Shown one piece after another: positions 9,483-24,400 of a stretch of 64,000 nt of DNA. Location of the stretch: assembly GCF_032362555.1 (NCBI RefSeq), contig NC_083515.1:8963001-9027000 (forward strand). Reading direction: 5' to 3'. The stretch comes from Amyelois transitella (Eukaryota; Arthropoda; Insecta; Lepidoptera; Pyralidae). A program made the translations under genes and the position numbers. The number at the start of each line of letters is the position of its first letter. Positions within the stretch are counted from its first letter, which is position 1. The notes beneath the pieces are model-generated. The model was not told the DNA's origin. It did not search any database and saw only the letters and a list, made by a program, of their open reading frames with translations.

Positions 9483-12400
9483 CTAGAATGGAGAGTTCAT
9501 TCCCAACTTAGTTCCGAAGTCCAGTCTAGCGCGCCGTTGGTTGCGGGCGTCGACCCTGGAAGTAAGTTTCGTTATAAATGCAAACGTAATAATTTCACTA
9601 TCAGAAAAGTATGTTGGTCTAAAGATTACATACGGCTTTATAGCAACCAGTTGGTGCTATAAAGCCGTCGGCAAGTTTAATATATGTACTTATAATAGCA
9701 TTTGAAGTGATACTATACCTATATGAAATGATTTGGAAAATCGAACACGTCTGACCGGCTGACCAACCCTTAAAAATTTCGGTCGCAGTATTAGTAGTTA
9801 AGCCCGTTCACGGTGAGCTGCGACCCAATGTGAACACCTACACAGCACTCACTTGATCTCCTGCCACTTGAGCAGCTCGTTGATGACGAACACGAGGAGC
9901 GGCGAGGCCCCGCACGCGGCCCACAGCGGCGCGCTCACGGTGAACGTCATGTCGCAAATGCCCCACTTTTCGCAGGCACCGTATTGTACGCTCAGCGCCT
10001 TAGCTGTAAATGCTGCCTGTAATATTAATCTGAGGACAAAAGAGCAATGTTTTAGTGTAACGAAAATTTCATATGATTTCAAAACTAGCTGAAGCCCGCG
10101 ACTTCATTCGCGTGACTAGACAATTTTTGTCAATGTCCATATTTTCTATAGATCCTCCCAAAAATCCCCTATAAAATGAACCAGGAATGGATTTAGATAC
10201 TTCGGAGAGAGAAGATATGCCCTTAATATTAAAATAAATAAAATAAGCTGATTTTCAGTCGCTCGGTGAACATGTACCATTGTAACATCATTCGAAACGT
10301 CCCGAGATAAAATAAAGGTACGTTACGTGCGCGTTGTAAATATTTTATATGAATGACAAATGACAATAACAAGTATGAATACTTACAAAACTACTACACT
10401 CCCACACCACACTTTGTTCGTCCAAAATTTTTTCTGCCATATGGAAGATTGTCGATGTACAAAAGATAATGATATCACAACTGCAACAAAAAGAAAATGT
10501 AGCTTTATTATTCATTCATATTTTTTTTTATTCATTGTTTTACAATTTATTTATATATCCGACCACGAGGCCTTTCACGTTATTTTGATCTTTTGTTAAG
10601 TTTTTTACTTAGGTGGGTAAACCTACAAATTGTTGCCAGTAATGGACTTTTCATATCTAAAACACCCAAAAACCTCCCCAAAAGTAACTTAACAATAAAA
10701 TATCAACTCACTTAAATGCACCGTTACCAGTACAAGAACGATATTCTGCACCAAATAGAAGCCGTGGTAGAAATCGTCGCGCCACCCGTGGAAACTCTTC
10801 TTTGACAGGTCAAACTCTTCCTCGACTTCTCCCAAGTTGATCGGGTATACCAGCCAACAGCCGGTGGAGTTAGTTGCTGTTGCTATTTGCTCGCAGAACG
10901 AGCGAAGAGTTAGACCGTAAATGGTTAAGATGAATATAGCGGAGGGTAGGAACTTGCACGCGTAGCACCAGAATATGAAGGACGCCATCTGTTGAGGGAA
11001 TTTTGAATTAATGTAAATTGTATAGGTTAGTAGCAAATATATAGGTATAATGAAGTAATTTGTTGAGACAATGCTGTAGTGTAGATTTTCTATCTCAATC
11101 GTATAGTACATTTCCGATTATGCTCTCAGCTATAAACAATTAAATTTCCAGCCAACTTATGTTTGTCTCTCTCATTTTCGCAGTTGTTTGCCTTTATGCT
11201 TTGGGACCTGGGGTCTGCTTGTTGATCTTTCCACTTTGTCCATTTTTCGGTTTTAAGACCATGCTGCTATTTGGTAATCAATCAAGGCTAACAAGATTAT
11301 TAAAAGTTTGCGGAGGTCACACAGGAGTCACGTCTAAATCCACAGCGGGCACTAAGCGTCTCTCAATTCTCAAGCGCCGCAAGCACGCAGGGTCTAACGC
11401 CAGGACGACGATGGTACCAGTTGGCTGCTGTTAGCTGTAAGAAGGTCTTGTTCATCTTTCCATTTTTTTACCCATGCTGCTATTTGGTAATCAATCAAGG
11501 CTAACAAGATTATTTAAAGGTTGCGGAGGTCACACAGGAGTCACGTCTAAATCCTGATCACAGGCGGATATCGCGCTTCTTTAATTCTCATGCAGCCGGG
11601 TCTAACGCCCGGACGAAGATGGTACCAGTTGGCTGCTGTTAGCTGTAAGAAGGCTAGCGGCGTGTCTCACGGTAAGGGTGACGGCCATGTGCGGCCTGGT
11701 GGCGGCGCGCTGCATGACGGCGGCGTGCGGCGGCGCGAAGGCCAGCGCGGCCGCCAGCAGCGGCACGCTCAGCGCGCTGCTCAGCGTGGCGCCCACCACG
11801 CCCAGGGCCAGGGGCAGCAGGCTGCACAGTGACGTCACCTGGAAACGAAAATAATCGTATATCTCGATCAAAGAAAGAAAAAAGGCGTGATTTCATGTAT
11901 GTATGTATCTCGATCAATTGCGTGGCGGGTAAGGTGCACTGTGACGTCACCTGGAAACGAATAATAAATATATACGATTTAAAAAATTATGTATATTGAG
12001 TTTACTAATAAATGTTAAGACTCAAGAGCCTCAATTTTGCTACGCGCGTCACGCCCATATTACCTTTCAGTGAATGTTTATAATTTAATCTATAATTTAA
12101 TCAAAAACCCATTCGATAAACTACAAAGTGAATATTTTACCTGCAACAACGCTATGTAACAGACGGCGCACATCCAAAACTGCGTGCTGTTCCATAGACA
12201 CGTCATGTAGTGGCGGGACATCGTGATCAACGCGAACAATGATACGTCGGCGTCGCGAGTCATCTGCGGAATTAATACTTAATTATAACTGTTATCAGTA
12301 AAGACTCGATAAATATGATATATTTTAATTCATTCATTCTTATAATCATTTCTACATCCCTTGCTGGGTAGACAGGATTAGTAGTCTTGAAATACCATGT

Positions 12401-15400
12401 TCAGCTGTTAGGCCTAATGATACAATTGAGATTCAAATAGTGGCAGGTTTATAAGCCTACCCCTATTATATCTTTTGTTTGTACAAAGGTGTTTTATCAA
12501 TTCACTAATAGAACCATTGAATAGAGATCACTGAAATTTCGCAAACAATTTTTTCCCACTTATAATTACAAACATGTTTAAATTTGTTTTGTTTTCTTTT
12601 TCATTGTGATAATACCCACATTTTAAGAGTACGATTTTCTTTTACCTGTTGACTGCAGTAGTTAGTAAACGGCTGATTTTGCCATTTGTTCTGCAACTTC
12701 AGGGCAGCGTGCAAAAATATTAAATCACACTTAAACGCGAACATATTAAATAAAGTAAATGATTCCTGGATCTCTAAAAACGCGAAATAACATGCTCCTT
12801 AAAATCATAAACACAAACAGGAATCTGATCTATGTCAGTCAATCATGAATGTACAAGTCAAGAAAAGGAAGTTCAATTCGCAGTTACAACTTGATTTCCA
12901 TGGGTGCAGAAACAGATATGAGACATGTATACATACGATACGAATTTAGCATATTTAAACCATCTCTACAACTAGTCCCAACAATATGAGTCATGGTGGG
13001 AAGATTTTGTAATTGTTATTTGACTTTTCACATAAGACTACTGGGACAAATTTGTCCCACATGTTACGCTATGGGACAGCTCAATGGAATTACTGGGATA
13101 GATGATACTTATACCAGATAAATCTGCCCCCAACTGTACATAAGTATTTGTCTAGAAACAAATGTCACAATGAAATTCTGAAATATTTTATTTATTTAAA
13201 CTATACGTATGTAATTGATGAAGATTGTTACTTATAACTGGCCACATTATTCCGCAATCAGTTTTTGTCATGCAAGGAGTTTCAACAACAGAATCTCTTA
13301 CCGACAATGAGCAAGGTACAGAGTTCAACGACCGCGCCAGGTCTATGGGGCCGATGCATTTCTCCGGCAGCTGGTATGGCGGCATTTTTTGACATAATAC
13401 TGGATAAAGCGGCTCCACTGCTATGCTGAAAGTATATTGCTTTATTAAACACCAGTAAATAAGTCGTATTATGTATGTATATATCACGTCTATATCCCTT
13501 GCGGGGTAGAAAGAAGCAACAGACTTAACTGAAAGGTTACGCTCATCCGTATGGCTTAATGATGAAACTGACATTCAAATAATGGCAGGTTGCTAGCCCA
13601 TTGTATACAACAAAAATCCCAAAGTTAGTCAGCGTTTCCCTTAGTCGATTTTTACGACAACTATAAGAAAGATACGAAGTGATCCTATGCTAAATATAAA
13701 AAAAATTCGACAAAATTAGATTCTTGTTTTGTCTAAAAATTAAAAGCCTAAAATGATAAGTCAGCAAAAAGACACAGATTAAAAATATAAACCTGGATTG
13801 GTTTTCAGTGCATTTAACAGTAAATACCTGGCATCTGCCTGCATAAATATCTCCATGTTGAGACAGTTTGCCGCGGACCCCATGACACAAACCACCTCGC
13901 CGTAATCCTGGAAATATAAGTTTTTTTTTTAAATAGAAATTAGTATAGCTAATAAATTATATTTATCATTATTTTCGCTAGAAGAACATGGAGAACGCTG
14001 CTTTTCTTTCGACTATCTCGTCATTTCAGGACACAAAAATGTGGAATTCGATCACCCAGGTGACCAAAGTGGAACTCTTAAATTTATATAACAGATCTTC
14101 ATATTAACCCTATCGGATCTTGCAAACATATGTATATGTTTAGTTGACGTACTATATGAACCTAACTTATACCTATAGGTACTTAATATCTAAATAGGTA
14201 TAATTTTATGCAGGTAAGTATAAGATTCGAAATCTATCCAGAATTATGTAGTTTGTTTTGTATGTTTACATATTTTATAAATATCAATTAATTTTTCTCA
14301 TGTAACTGACGTCACGTCTTTATTAATAAAACAAAGTTCTTCCATACCGCTCCAAAATTCATCTTTCCTCTCACGGGTCTACTGGAAGAGATTTCTTTTC
14401 AAATAAGTAGCACCTTTGTACTAGAATTACTGTAATAAATGCTCCTGTATATTATTTTGTGTACATAAATAAATAAAGTTCTTCAAACTGAACTGACCTG
14501 CATGATCTGCACCATCTGCTGCACAGAGCTGGCAGTGCAGTCCGTGAACAGAGACACCAGCAGCGGCACGTTGTCCACTTGTTCTATGTGCGGCCGTATG
14601 TTCTCGATGCCGCGCGGTAATTTTGCCTGTATTTATTTTATTTATTTATTCAGTTCACCAACAGTAAATACAGAGATTATACATACAATAAGGTTCTTTC
14701 TAATTGCTTGACCAGTTACAGGCACACCCAGCATGCTATGGGGAACAATACATACATACATAAAATCACGCCTCTTTCCCGGAGGGGTAGGCAGAGACTA
14801 CCTCTTTCCACTTGCCACGATCTCTGCATATTTCCTTTGCTTCATCCACATTCATAACTCTCTTCATGCAAGCTCGACGGTTTTGGGTACTTTTGACCTG
14901 ACCCTTTACCAGGACGTCCTTAATTTGATCAAGATACGTTCCTCTAGGTCTTCCCACCCCAACCTTTCCCTCCACACTCTCCATGTATATGGATGGATGG
15001 ATGGGAACAATCCGTGTTTAATTTTAATTCTTACTGATAATTTAAAGTAAGTATCTATCTACCTTTTTGTTAGTATAAAGTTTATTGTGGTGCAAATAGA
15101 AACAATTTCAATGATTTGAACGGCAAAGAATTAAAATAATAAGACAACAATATTAACCTATAAGTACATAAAATAAGAGTAGGTACAATACATAAATATA
15201 AGTCATTCAAGCAACTTAAAATTGTAGCACGGAATTTTTTTAAACCAACAAAAATAATAATATTTTTTTATTCAAAGTGTACCTTTTTATAAGGCCGAAG
15301 TGAAAAGGGAAATGTCAGAGTGGGAAGGCCAAGGCGAACGTATCTTGAACAAATTAACGACGTCCTGGCAAAGGATCAGGTCAAGAGTACCCGAAACCGC

Positions 15401-18400
15401 CGAGCTTGCATGGAGAGATTTATGAATGTGGATGAAGCGAAAGAAGTATGTAGAGATCGTGGCAAGTGGAAAGATGTGTATCTCTGTCTACCCCTCCAGG
15501 CAAAAGGCGTGATTTTATGTAGATATGTATCTTTTTATAAAGTCGTGGAGTGCAGTGAGACACGACAGGTAGCAGCAGGCGCATTTCCAAAAGATTGAAT
15601 GCTTTAAGTTACATGTAGTTAACGGACCTCGGGACTTAATCGTTTATAAATATAGATCTCTTAAATCTAAATCGTGGACGAATACACATTGTCTTCATTA
15701 AATAACATGAACGAATATAAAACTAATGATTTCAATACAAATATTTCGTCAAATAAGTAAAGATAAAGTAAGATATGTACACACTGTACAAATTATGTCA
15801 AGTCAACACCATGTCAAAAATGCACAAGCATTTAAGAGGTCATTATGTTAATAATGAATAAAAATTTTGAATTTTGTTATTGAATACTAGTTGACTCACT
15901 CGGTTGCTCATGTCAAAGTTGACTGGCGCCGAGTGGTCAGTGGAGTCGGTGAGGCAGGACAGGGAGCGACAGGCGTCCACGGGGGAGTCTTCATCCCCGC
16001 CTTCCAGGAGGGAGTCGGCGGACTGGTCCGACACCGGGATGCTGCCTCGTGGCATCTGTAACAATAGTGGTAACAGATATGAAGAATTAATAGATCAACA
16101 TACACTCACACATATAGGTTATCACGTCTAAATCCCTTGCGGCGTAGTCAGAGACAACAGTCTCAAAAAGACCAGCAGGCCACGTTCAACTGTTTGGCTT
16201 AATGATAGTATTGAGATTCAAATAGTGACAGGTTGCTAACCCATCCCCCAAAAGGAGGGAGTAGAGTCCCCCAAGTATATAAGTTTATTCCTTAGTCCCT
16301 ATTTACAACATCCATGGGGAAGAAACGGAGAGGGCCTATTCTTTTATTTTATAAATAGATCAAGAACCACAGAAATCGACAATTACAAATTATATATCGT
16401 ATCATCTTGGCAGAAGTCCAATAAACTCCTTAAAAGATTTCCAACATGACCATTTAGGAGCTGTCTGCTTCAAACTTCCTAAATTTAAAAAAAATAACAA
16501 ATCGTGTTGCCAAAATAAAGATTTTTAATATTTTTCGTTTCGTTTCTCAATGCGCTTGTTTAAAATCTTACTTTGAAATGAGTTGTGGTTAAGGCAAATG
16601 ACGAAAACCAAGTACAGCTTCCATGTTTTTCGGTAAGCGAAAAAAAATACAAAGTTGCGTAGTACATGTCTCATTTCTAAATTCTATACTCTATGCTATT
16701 AGATCGTAATCATAGGCGAGTACATTCAGGGTACACCCGAGAATGCAACTGGGACAATCATCACCAGGAGGATGATGAAGTATGTTATCTACCTAAGGTA
16801 CCTTGAGTCCGTTATGCGTGGTGATCGAATGTCTAGCCTTCTTGATTTCGTTGTCGAATTTAACCGTCGTGTGCTCCAAATTGATGGCTCCCGGCGCTGA
16901 CATAGACAACGCTCGCGACGACGCCATGTTGGTACTGAAGTAGATTGCGGTTAATAAAACAGTCGCTAGATGGCGTTAATGTTCTTAATATTAAATAAAG
17001 GGCGGCTTTTGATATACAATTACACACATAAGGTAGATACAAATTAGGTAGATATAAATATTTTAACGGTTTTCAGTAACGGATTAATATTCGACGTAAC
17101 ATACAAATAAAGTTTTAAAACATACCTAAAGTATTAGTGTATGAAGTCTTATTCAATTTGTACGGTCTGTTATGTAAAATAAGTTTCACTTCTAGAATAA
17201 GTATCAATGCAGAGATAAAATTGCCTCCCATCACTGCCAATTTTGAAAACTAATAATTTATAAAAATTTCCCTATTTCCCTCTTCGTGTGCTTTAATTTA
17301 CAAGCCAATTATTTGCGTATATCTGTGTGTATTATATAGGTAGTCAAAATAAACAGGACAGTTAACTAACTTAAGAACACCAAATGAAGATCAACTTTAG
17401 ATTGAATAAATCTGATTTAGCAAACAGCTGCCGCTTCAAGGTAAATCAAGCTACCGAAATTATACCGCATTGGAATCTATGTTGCTATAAATAACACATG
17501 TTTTACTATTGATGGGGTCAAGAGTACCTACAATCAGATATAAAAATAATGTTATGCTTTTCGGAATATTGAAGTTGATCTCCGTTTCACAGCTATGAAC
17601 AACTGTAGATGCCTTTATGCTGCGAGTATAAAGCTTTCGAAAAGAGCGAACAAATATTTAATTAAGTTATGGACGGGTTCCTGCCGAATTGAATAGGAAA
17701 CTATTTTTCTTTTGGCATATGCTGTTGCCCAAAGTTTAAAAGAAATAAAAGCTATGCTACAAGCTAAAACTTAAATACTAACAGATGTAACATTTTGATC
17801 AAAATTATGTAGAAATGACGATGAATTTTATTTTTGAATGAACTCTCCCCGCACGGTCAAGTTTTATCTAAATGTACAATCCTGATATTTTTCAGTAAAA
17901 AAGCAATTAATTTAAAATTAACAATGCAAATTTGTCATAAACATAAATAAGTCCCGCCACTTTCCCGGAGCGGTAGACAGAAACTATAACTTTTACTTGC
18001 CATGATCCCTGCATACCCACTTATTTCACTGAAAAATTTCATCAAGGTGTATACAATTGTCTTGTCGCGTCATCGTAGAAACCAATCATTAGACTTATAC
18101 ATACAAGGCATAAGATACATGTATGTCTTATGAGACATACATGTATCTTATGCCTTGCCACAGTTTCTCTGGCGAAATTTCATTTAAAAATAAATGTATA
18201 AATTAAATTCTGTTTATGCGCAAAACTTGAGCGCATATCGGGGGCTCATTAATATACTACATATTTTAGATAACGCTCCAAAATATGTAGTAAATTAATA
18301 ATTATTCATCCATTCGAGCTTTTGATCAACATGCTACGAAGAAGAAGGAATAAAAGCTTACCACCGAGCGTTAAATCACGTCGCGAATGACAATAAAAAT

Positions 18401-21400
18401 AACAGTTATTTTTCTTTTTGGCTAAAACATTTTATTTTTTCTTTTTAGTTTTTATAGCAGTTTCTTAACAGAATAGTTTGAGCGAAGCTACAAAATAGAA
18501 GTAACATTTAATAATTTAATAACATTTTATTTTCCTTTTTAGTTAAAAAACAATAACAATCTTGCAGTGTTGTGAAGCTGCACCAAATATATTCCTGTTA
18601 ATGTTTGTTCTAGTAAGAATGGGTTAGTTGTATTAGTTATATATTTCAAACAATTTTTAGTTTGACATACTAACCTATAAAAATGCGTTATATTATATTT
18701 TGTTAGTTTTCCCCGTTAATTTGGAATGCATCGTTTCGCCACGTGCATGCTTGATCGGGGCGGCAGTTCATGATAACAATATAAATCATCTAAATTGAAA
18801 AAAAAATATATATATTTGAAAATAGAACAATTTTTTTCTAATAATATGATGATAAAGATTATAAACATAGAGGACAAACAACCCTTGAACCAGGACTGAA
18901 AGAGATCTCTTCATGTCAATGAGATAAGTTCGTCGTTGCATTGTTTACAATACGAGTATAATATAACAAATATATACAATACGATCAAGTTATTACAAAT
19001 TAACAATAAAATGTACATACAATATACAACAGTTATAGGGTGAAACCTACTATTTTTATCCGGGCTAATCCGGGGATGATAATAAATTTGCACTACTTAT
19101 CAATATTAATATTTACGCGACACAAAACGGACACAAATGCCCACATGCCATACTAATATTTATAATACATACTTATGAATAAATCTATGACGACTAATAA
19201 AATATACATTAACTACTATTTACTTCTATCATGCATTTGGTTTAGACTTTCGGGATAACTTAAAAGTAAAATATTTTCTTTATTTGAAGCATACTAAATT
19301 GAAAAGTTTTTTTTCTATTCACCATAAACCATATTTAAATCATAAAATTGTACCTAATAAGTACAATATTACTTTTTGTTTGTGAACGCAACGCTTTAAG
19401 TTTTGTTGCGTTCTATCTCATATATTTTTTTATTTTTATTCTCATCGCGTGTGTGAGTCACCACTCGGCGCAAGCGCAACCAACCTATAGTTGTGTTGTT
19501 GCGCGTGAGTGGCGGTGTTGGCGCGCTGGCGGGCGGGCCACGTGCGCGGAGACAGCGGCGACCCACTCTTGCTGCCAACAACACCAGTTTAGATAAACTC
19601 TACCCGGAATTTCTACAGTTTTGTTCTTTATATGCTGAAATTTAACATTGACAATGTAACTAGTATTTGGAAACTATAGCAGTACTAGCGGCGAAGCATT
19701 CTTCGACAACACCAATTTAGATAACTCTACTCACTCTCTATTTCGACAGACATGGTTGAAATTTCGGTCGGGGAATAACGCGTTTGCTAAATGATCCAAA
19801 TAAAAATTTTTTAAGCCACTATCACCATAATTCATTTTTAGTTTTTATATTACACAAAGATCCTTTAAAATTTGTTCACGTCCCCAAACTTTCATGAAGA
19901 CTGAAGACTTTTTTTCATCCTGAACATTGGAAAGGCAAGAATAAGAAGAAGAAGAGATAGAACAGACATCTATAAAATGTAATTGAAACGCAATTCAACC
20001 TATGAGCTTACAAACACTTAAGGGACTATTTTTGTTTAATTTAGTAATTACGTTTATTGAAGTGGAATATTTACTTATTATTGGCATAAAACGTTACGGG
20101 TCATATTTTAAAATTTCGCCAAAAGGCAAGAATAATTAATGTGTTTGGCATAAATCTTAAGGGTCAAAAGATATAATGCATATCCTTGTTAAGAAATAGC
20201 TCACAGTTATGCGTTTCAATTAAAAAACAAAGTATTGCTGAACATCGAATCTATACAACATCGAATACGAACGGGGCCTAAAATAATATCAACATAAACT
20301 GTATATAATTGTGTATATCCTAGATTTTTAAAGGCACGAAAATGATTTTTTTTTCGTTATATAAAAACCATTAAACTCTAACTTAAAACACGTTATGTTT
20401 TTGTTACATGTATGAAGTTATGTTTGTTAGCCTCTATTGTGTGTTGATGAAGTTAAAAAATAAATCAATTATCACCAAAGAAAGGATTAGACAGATGAGT
20501 ATTTTTAACCTGAAATAATTATTTTACTCTTAGAAATTAAAAGATTTTCTACATATAGGAACATTCAACTCATTAGATTAAGTGGCATTGCATATTAAAA
20601 AAATATTGGGGTTCTGGGATTAAACGGGGGTATTTTAAAATGCCTCACATCGAGGTCGTCACTTAACCACATGTTTCCAATACCGTATGTTATTATTCAA
20701 AGATTTCATATATTAACAGTCGTAATACTTCAAGTTTAACTGGCGCCATCTGCTGGCAGAAAATATAACCATCGTTTCTTACGGTAAATATTCATCCGAC
20801 TATCCATGACATACATTTTAATATCAATCAAAAATAACCTCTATCTTCGCGACAAAAGCTTCAAATTTCCCCCTACCTGGGCTCAGTCTCGTCGGACATA
20901 AGCGATATATGGCAGTTCCAGCCTGACTCCAGGCCCATCTTCTCACTAAAAACCCTGGATCTAAGTTCGTTCTCTTTGCTGAAGTGGACGAAGCGTATAC
21001 ACGCTCGCTCGAGCCGCTCAATAAGCTCGACCATGTCGCTTTGAGCCTGATACTGCATTGTAACCATGCCTATAAACACCTGTAAGATATACATACAAAT
21101 ATTTTTTTAAAGATCGTCGGTGTTCATATATTTCAGTTACTCAGTCGTCACGTGTTTCAGTCACCCGTCACGTTATTCAGACGTCGCGTGACTAAGTCAT
21201 GTCACGTGATTCAGATGTCACGAAGAGGACACACATACACATACTGAATTTATTCAAAGAACACCACCAAAATAAAACAAGAATGCATGTTCAAATGTAG
21301 TATGATGTATAATAGAATGCATGTACATAGGTAGGATGGTGTTCGAGAATTCCTTCCTCTGTATTTCAGTATTGCATGCCGAAAGGTAAAATGTAGCGAA

Positions 21401-24400
21401 ACTATTTATACATGTATAAACTCCGTGTGTTACCTACATTTGCAATAAATAATTTGACTTCGACTTTAACTCTCTTCATGCAAGCTCGTCGTTTTCGTGT
21501 ACTCTTGATCTGACCTTTTCACCGATTTAGACATTTATTTATTTACTTTAAACGCCATATAGCCAAGGCCGGTATCATTACCTGATTGCACTGCATGTCG
21601 AAATATCCTTCGGCGTCGTTTACGTCCTCGTCAGTCACCTCGTTCAACAGCAAAGAGTCTGAAATGTCACGGAATTAATTATTTATTGGCGTCACTGATG
21701 CTGGGTCAGTGTTTTAGATTCAGACTAATATCGTTTAGATTACTTTAGATTAAGATAGATAGATAATTCATTTATTTGATTTGCTACACACGATTTACAA
21801 TTTCATATGAAATACAAATCAATTAGGGTGTGAGTTGCAGCAATACAAAAAGGTCACAACTCAACGAATTTATTGCTATAGAGCAATACGCTGATTAATT
21901 TGAATTCTCTAATAAAAAAAGCCAAATCACTTTCATCAAGTCTCGGATACATGTTAAAAATATATTTGATAGAATCATTAATTCATTCGTATGATCACCT
22001 TAAATAATGTTATGGTCGCTGGATGGCTTTATTATGGAATTGAGATTAAAATAGTAACAGATTGCTAGCCTACAAGAGGTACTCCCAAGTTTATTAGCCG
22101 CTTCTTCTGCACTGACGTTTTGGAAGCGGCAGTAAACTTAGTTTCAAGTAATTTACTTGACGTAGACCAATGTTGTGAAGCCAAAAGATGTGACAATTAT
22201 TAAGTGATGTTGAAATGTCCCATAATAACGAATAAATTTTTTGAATCAGAATTATGAAATTAAATTGAATAAACAAAATATGCGTGATATGACAGTATGT
22301 GCCGTGTGGTTCCCGGCACCAATACAAAAAAGAATAGGACCACTCCATCTCTTTCCCATGGATGTCGTAAAAGGCGACTAAGGGATAGGCTTACAAACTT
22401 GGGATTCTTCTTTAGGCGATGGGCTAGCAACCTGTCACTATTTGAATCTCAATTCTATCATTAAGCCAAATAGCTGAACGTGGCCATTCAGTCTTTTCAA
22501 GCCTGTTGTCTCTGTCTACCCCGCATGGGATTTAGACGTGACCGTATGTATGTATATGTATGTATGTATATGTATGTATGTATATGTATGTATGTATATG
22601 TATGTATGTATATGTATGTATGTATATGTATATATGAGTCTTTTTGAGACTGTTGTCTCTGTCTACCCCGCAAGGGATTTAGACGTGACCATATGTATGT
22701 ATGTATGACAGTCACCGGTGGAGTGGAAGTGCAGCGGCGTCATGTCGGGCCAGTGCGGCGCGCGCGCGGCGGGCGGGCGCGCGCGCGCCGGCAGCTCCAG
22801 GTACGTGTGCGCCAGCGCCGGCGCCACGCCGCGGCTCAGCGGCCTGCAACGGTACGCACTGTCTGTCACGCCGGACGACCCGGGTTCCAGTCCCGGCCAG
22901 GGCATGATGAGAAAACAACTTTTTCTTATTGGCCTGGCTCTTGGATGTTTATCTATATAAGTATTTATTGTAAAATATAGTATCGTTGAGTTAGTATTTT
23001 GTAACAGTAGACAGGAACTTACTTCGAGGCTAACTCAATCTGTGTTATTTGTCCCGTATATATTTATTTATACTTTTTCTTCTTTTCTTCGTTTTGCCAA
23101 TCGTACTTCTTCATGAGCTCATTTTTACTAGTGTCGAGTTTAGACAGTTCTAGTCATAAAATTGTCTAAGGACTGTCTTAATGGAAAGGACCGCGACAGA
23201 TGGAGGAAAATCATCAGAAAGAAAATGATTCTGCGGGCGGGTCCTATTAGGCCCTATTAGGCCATACAGCTGAACGTGGCCTTTCGGTCTTTTCAAGAGT
23301 GTTGTCTCTGTCTACCTCGCAAGGAATATAAACGTCATAATATGTTTGTAGGTATGTATTGCATGATTATGGTTACAATTATCTAGGTACAGTTTGTGTT
23401 TACATAATTCTTCATCCTCTGCAGAAGTCGAAGATCTTGCGGTCCGCGGGAGAGGAAGTGATAGAGGAGAGAGAAAGAGAAAGAGAGAAACAAAATCATA
23501 CTTATAAGCGAAGGCGGTGCAGTAGGCGGTGAGGGAGTTCCTCTGGTAGAAGTCGATGATCTTCTTGCGGTCTGCTGGAGAGATCTGCGTCAAATCCCGC
23601 CCGTTCCAGTAATCCACGCAAGAATCCAGGACTATGTCTGCTGTGCCCTGGAATTACAGATCAATTTAATACACGTATCGATCAATCAGTTTATGAGAAA
23701 TTAACTTTTGACTGGAGATTCGTTCCTGTGAGAATTTACATAAAAAACTAACTTGATCTAAAATTATTTGTATATCTTTATTTTTCATTTTAAGAATTTT
23801 AACTCTATCCTCCTCGCAAGAGACGGGCTCATAGACGTGACTTTGTTTATGTATATTCTATAGACAATTTGGTGTAACTGTGAAAGTGTCACAGACAGAT
23901 AGGTATGTAGATAGATTTGAAAATACTTGCTTTTAACACGATGTTCTTTTCCTATATTTTGTGTTACCTGATACTAAGTCAAAGTTAATGAAAAGTTGAC
24001 AGACCTAACCGTTTAACGTTTACCTTACCAATTCATCTCCTTACCTTTCTGTCCTGAAGACCTCTGAAATATTTTAATGTTAAAAAAAATCCTTTATTTA
24101 CTCCACAACAAAATGGCCTTAAATAAAAATGTGTAGTAATACTTATTATCTCTGGTATATATACCTGTGGACAATAATCGTTGTGGAGATCTGGTGCCTA
24201 CGCTAGGTGTCGAAAGCACCTGTATTGCAGGTCACCGGTCCCCCACCCGGTAATTTTTTTTTTTTATTTATTCAGAATTAATTAACAGCTTTATGTATGT
24301 CACAATAAACGGTAACTATAAGTGACTAACTTAAGGTTACACAATTCTGCAATTTAAGAGTTTTTAACATTAAATGATCCATACTATCACTTCCGTACTT

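Noticed and set aside
11602..11950. Alternative alanine/arginine-rich frames around TMEM94 exon 22
   Set aside because: They are shadows of the GC-rich true exon in other frames.
12654..12760. Possible additional TMEM94 exon between exons 20 and 21 (minus strand, ending CAACAG/GTAAAAG)
   Set aside because: Exon 20 joins exon 21 in frame and continues the family alignment without it, and I found no good acceptor for it.
19348..19596. Plus-strand 82-codon frame
   Set aside because: Low-complexity hydrophobic start and no family features; the minus strand of the same stretch makes a better candidate exon.
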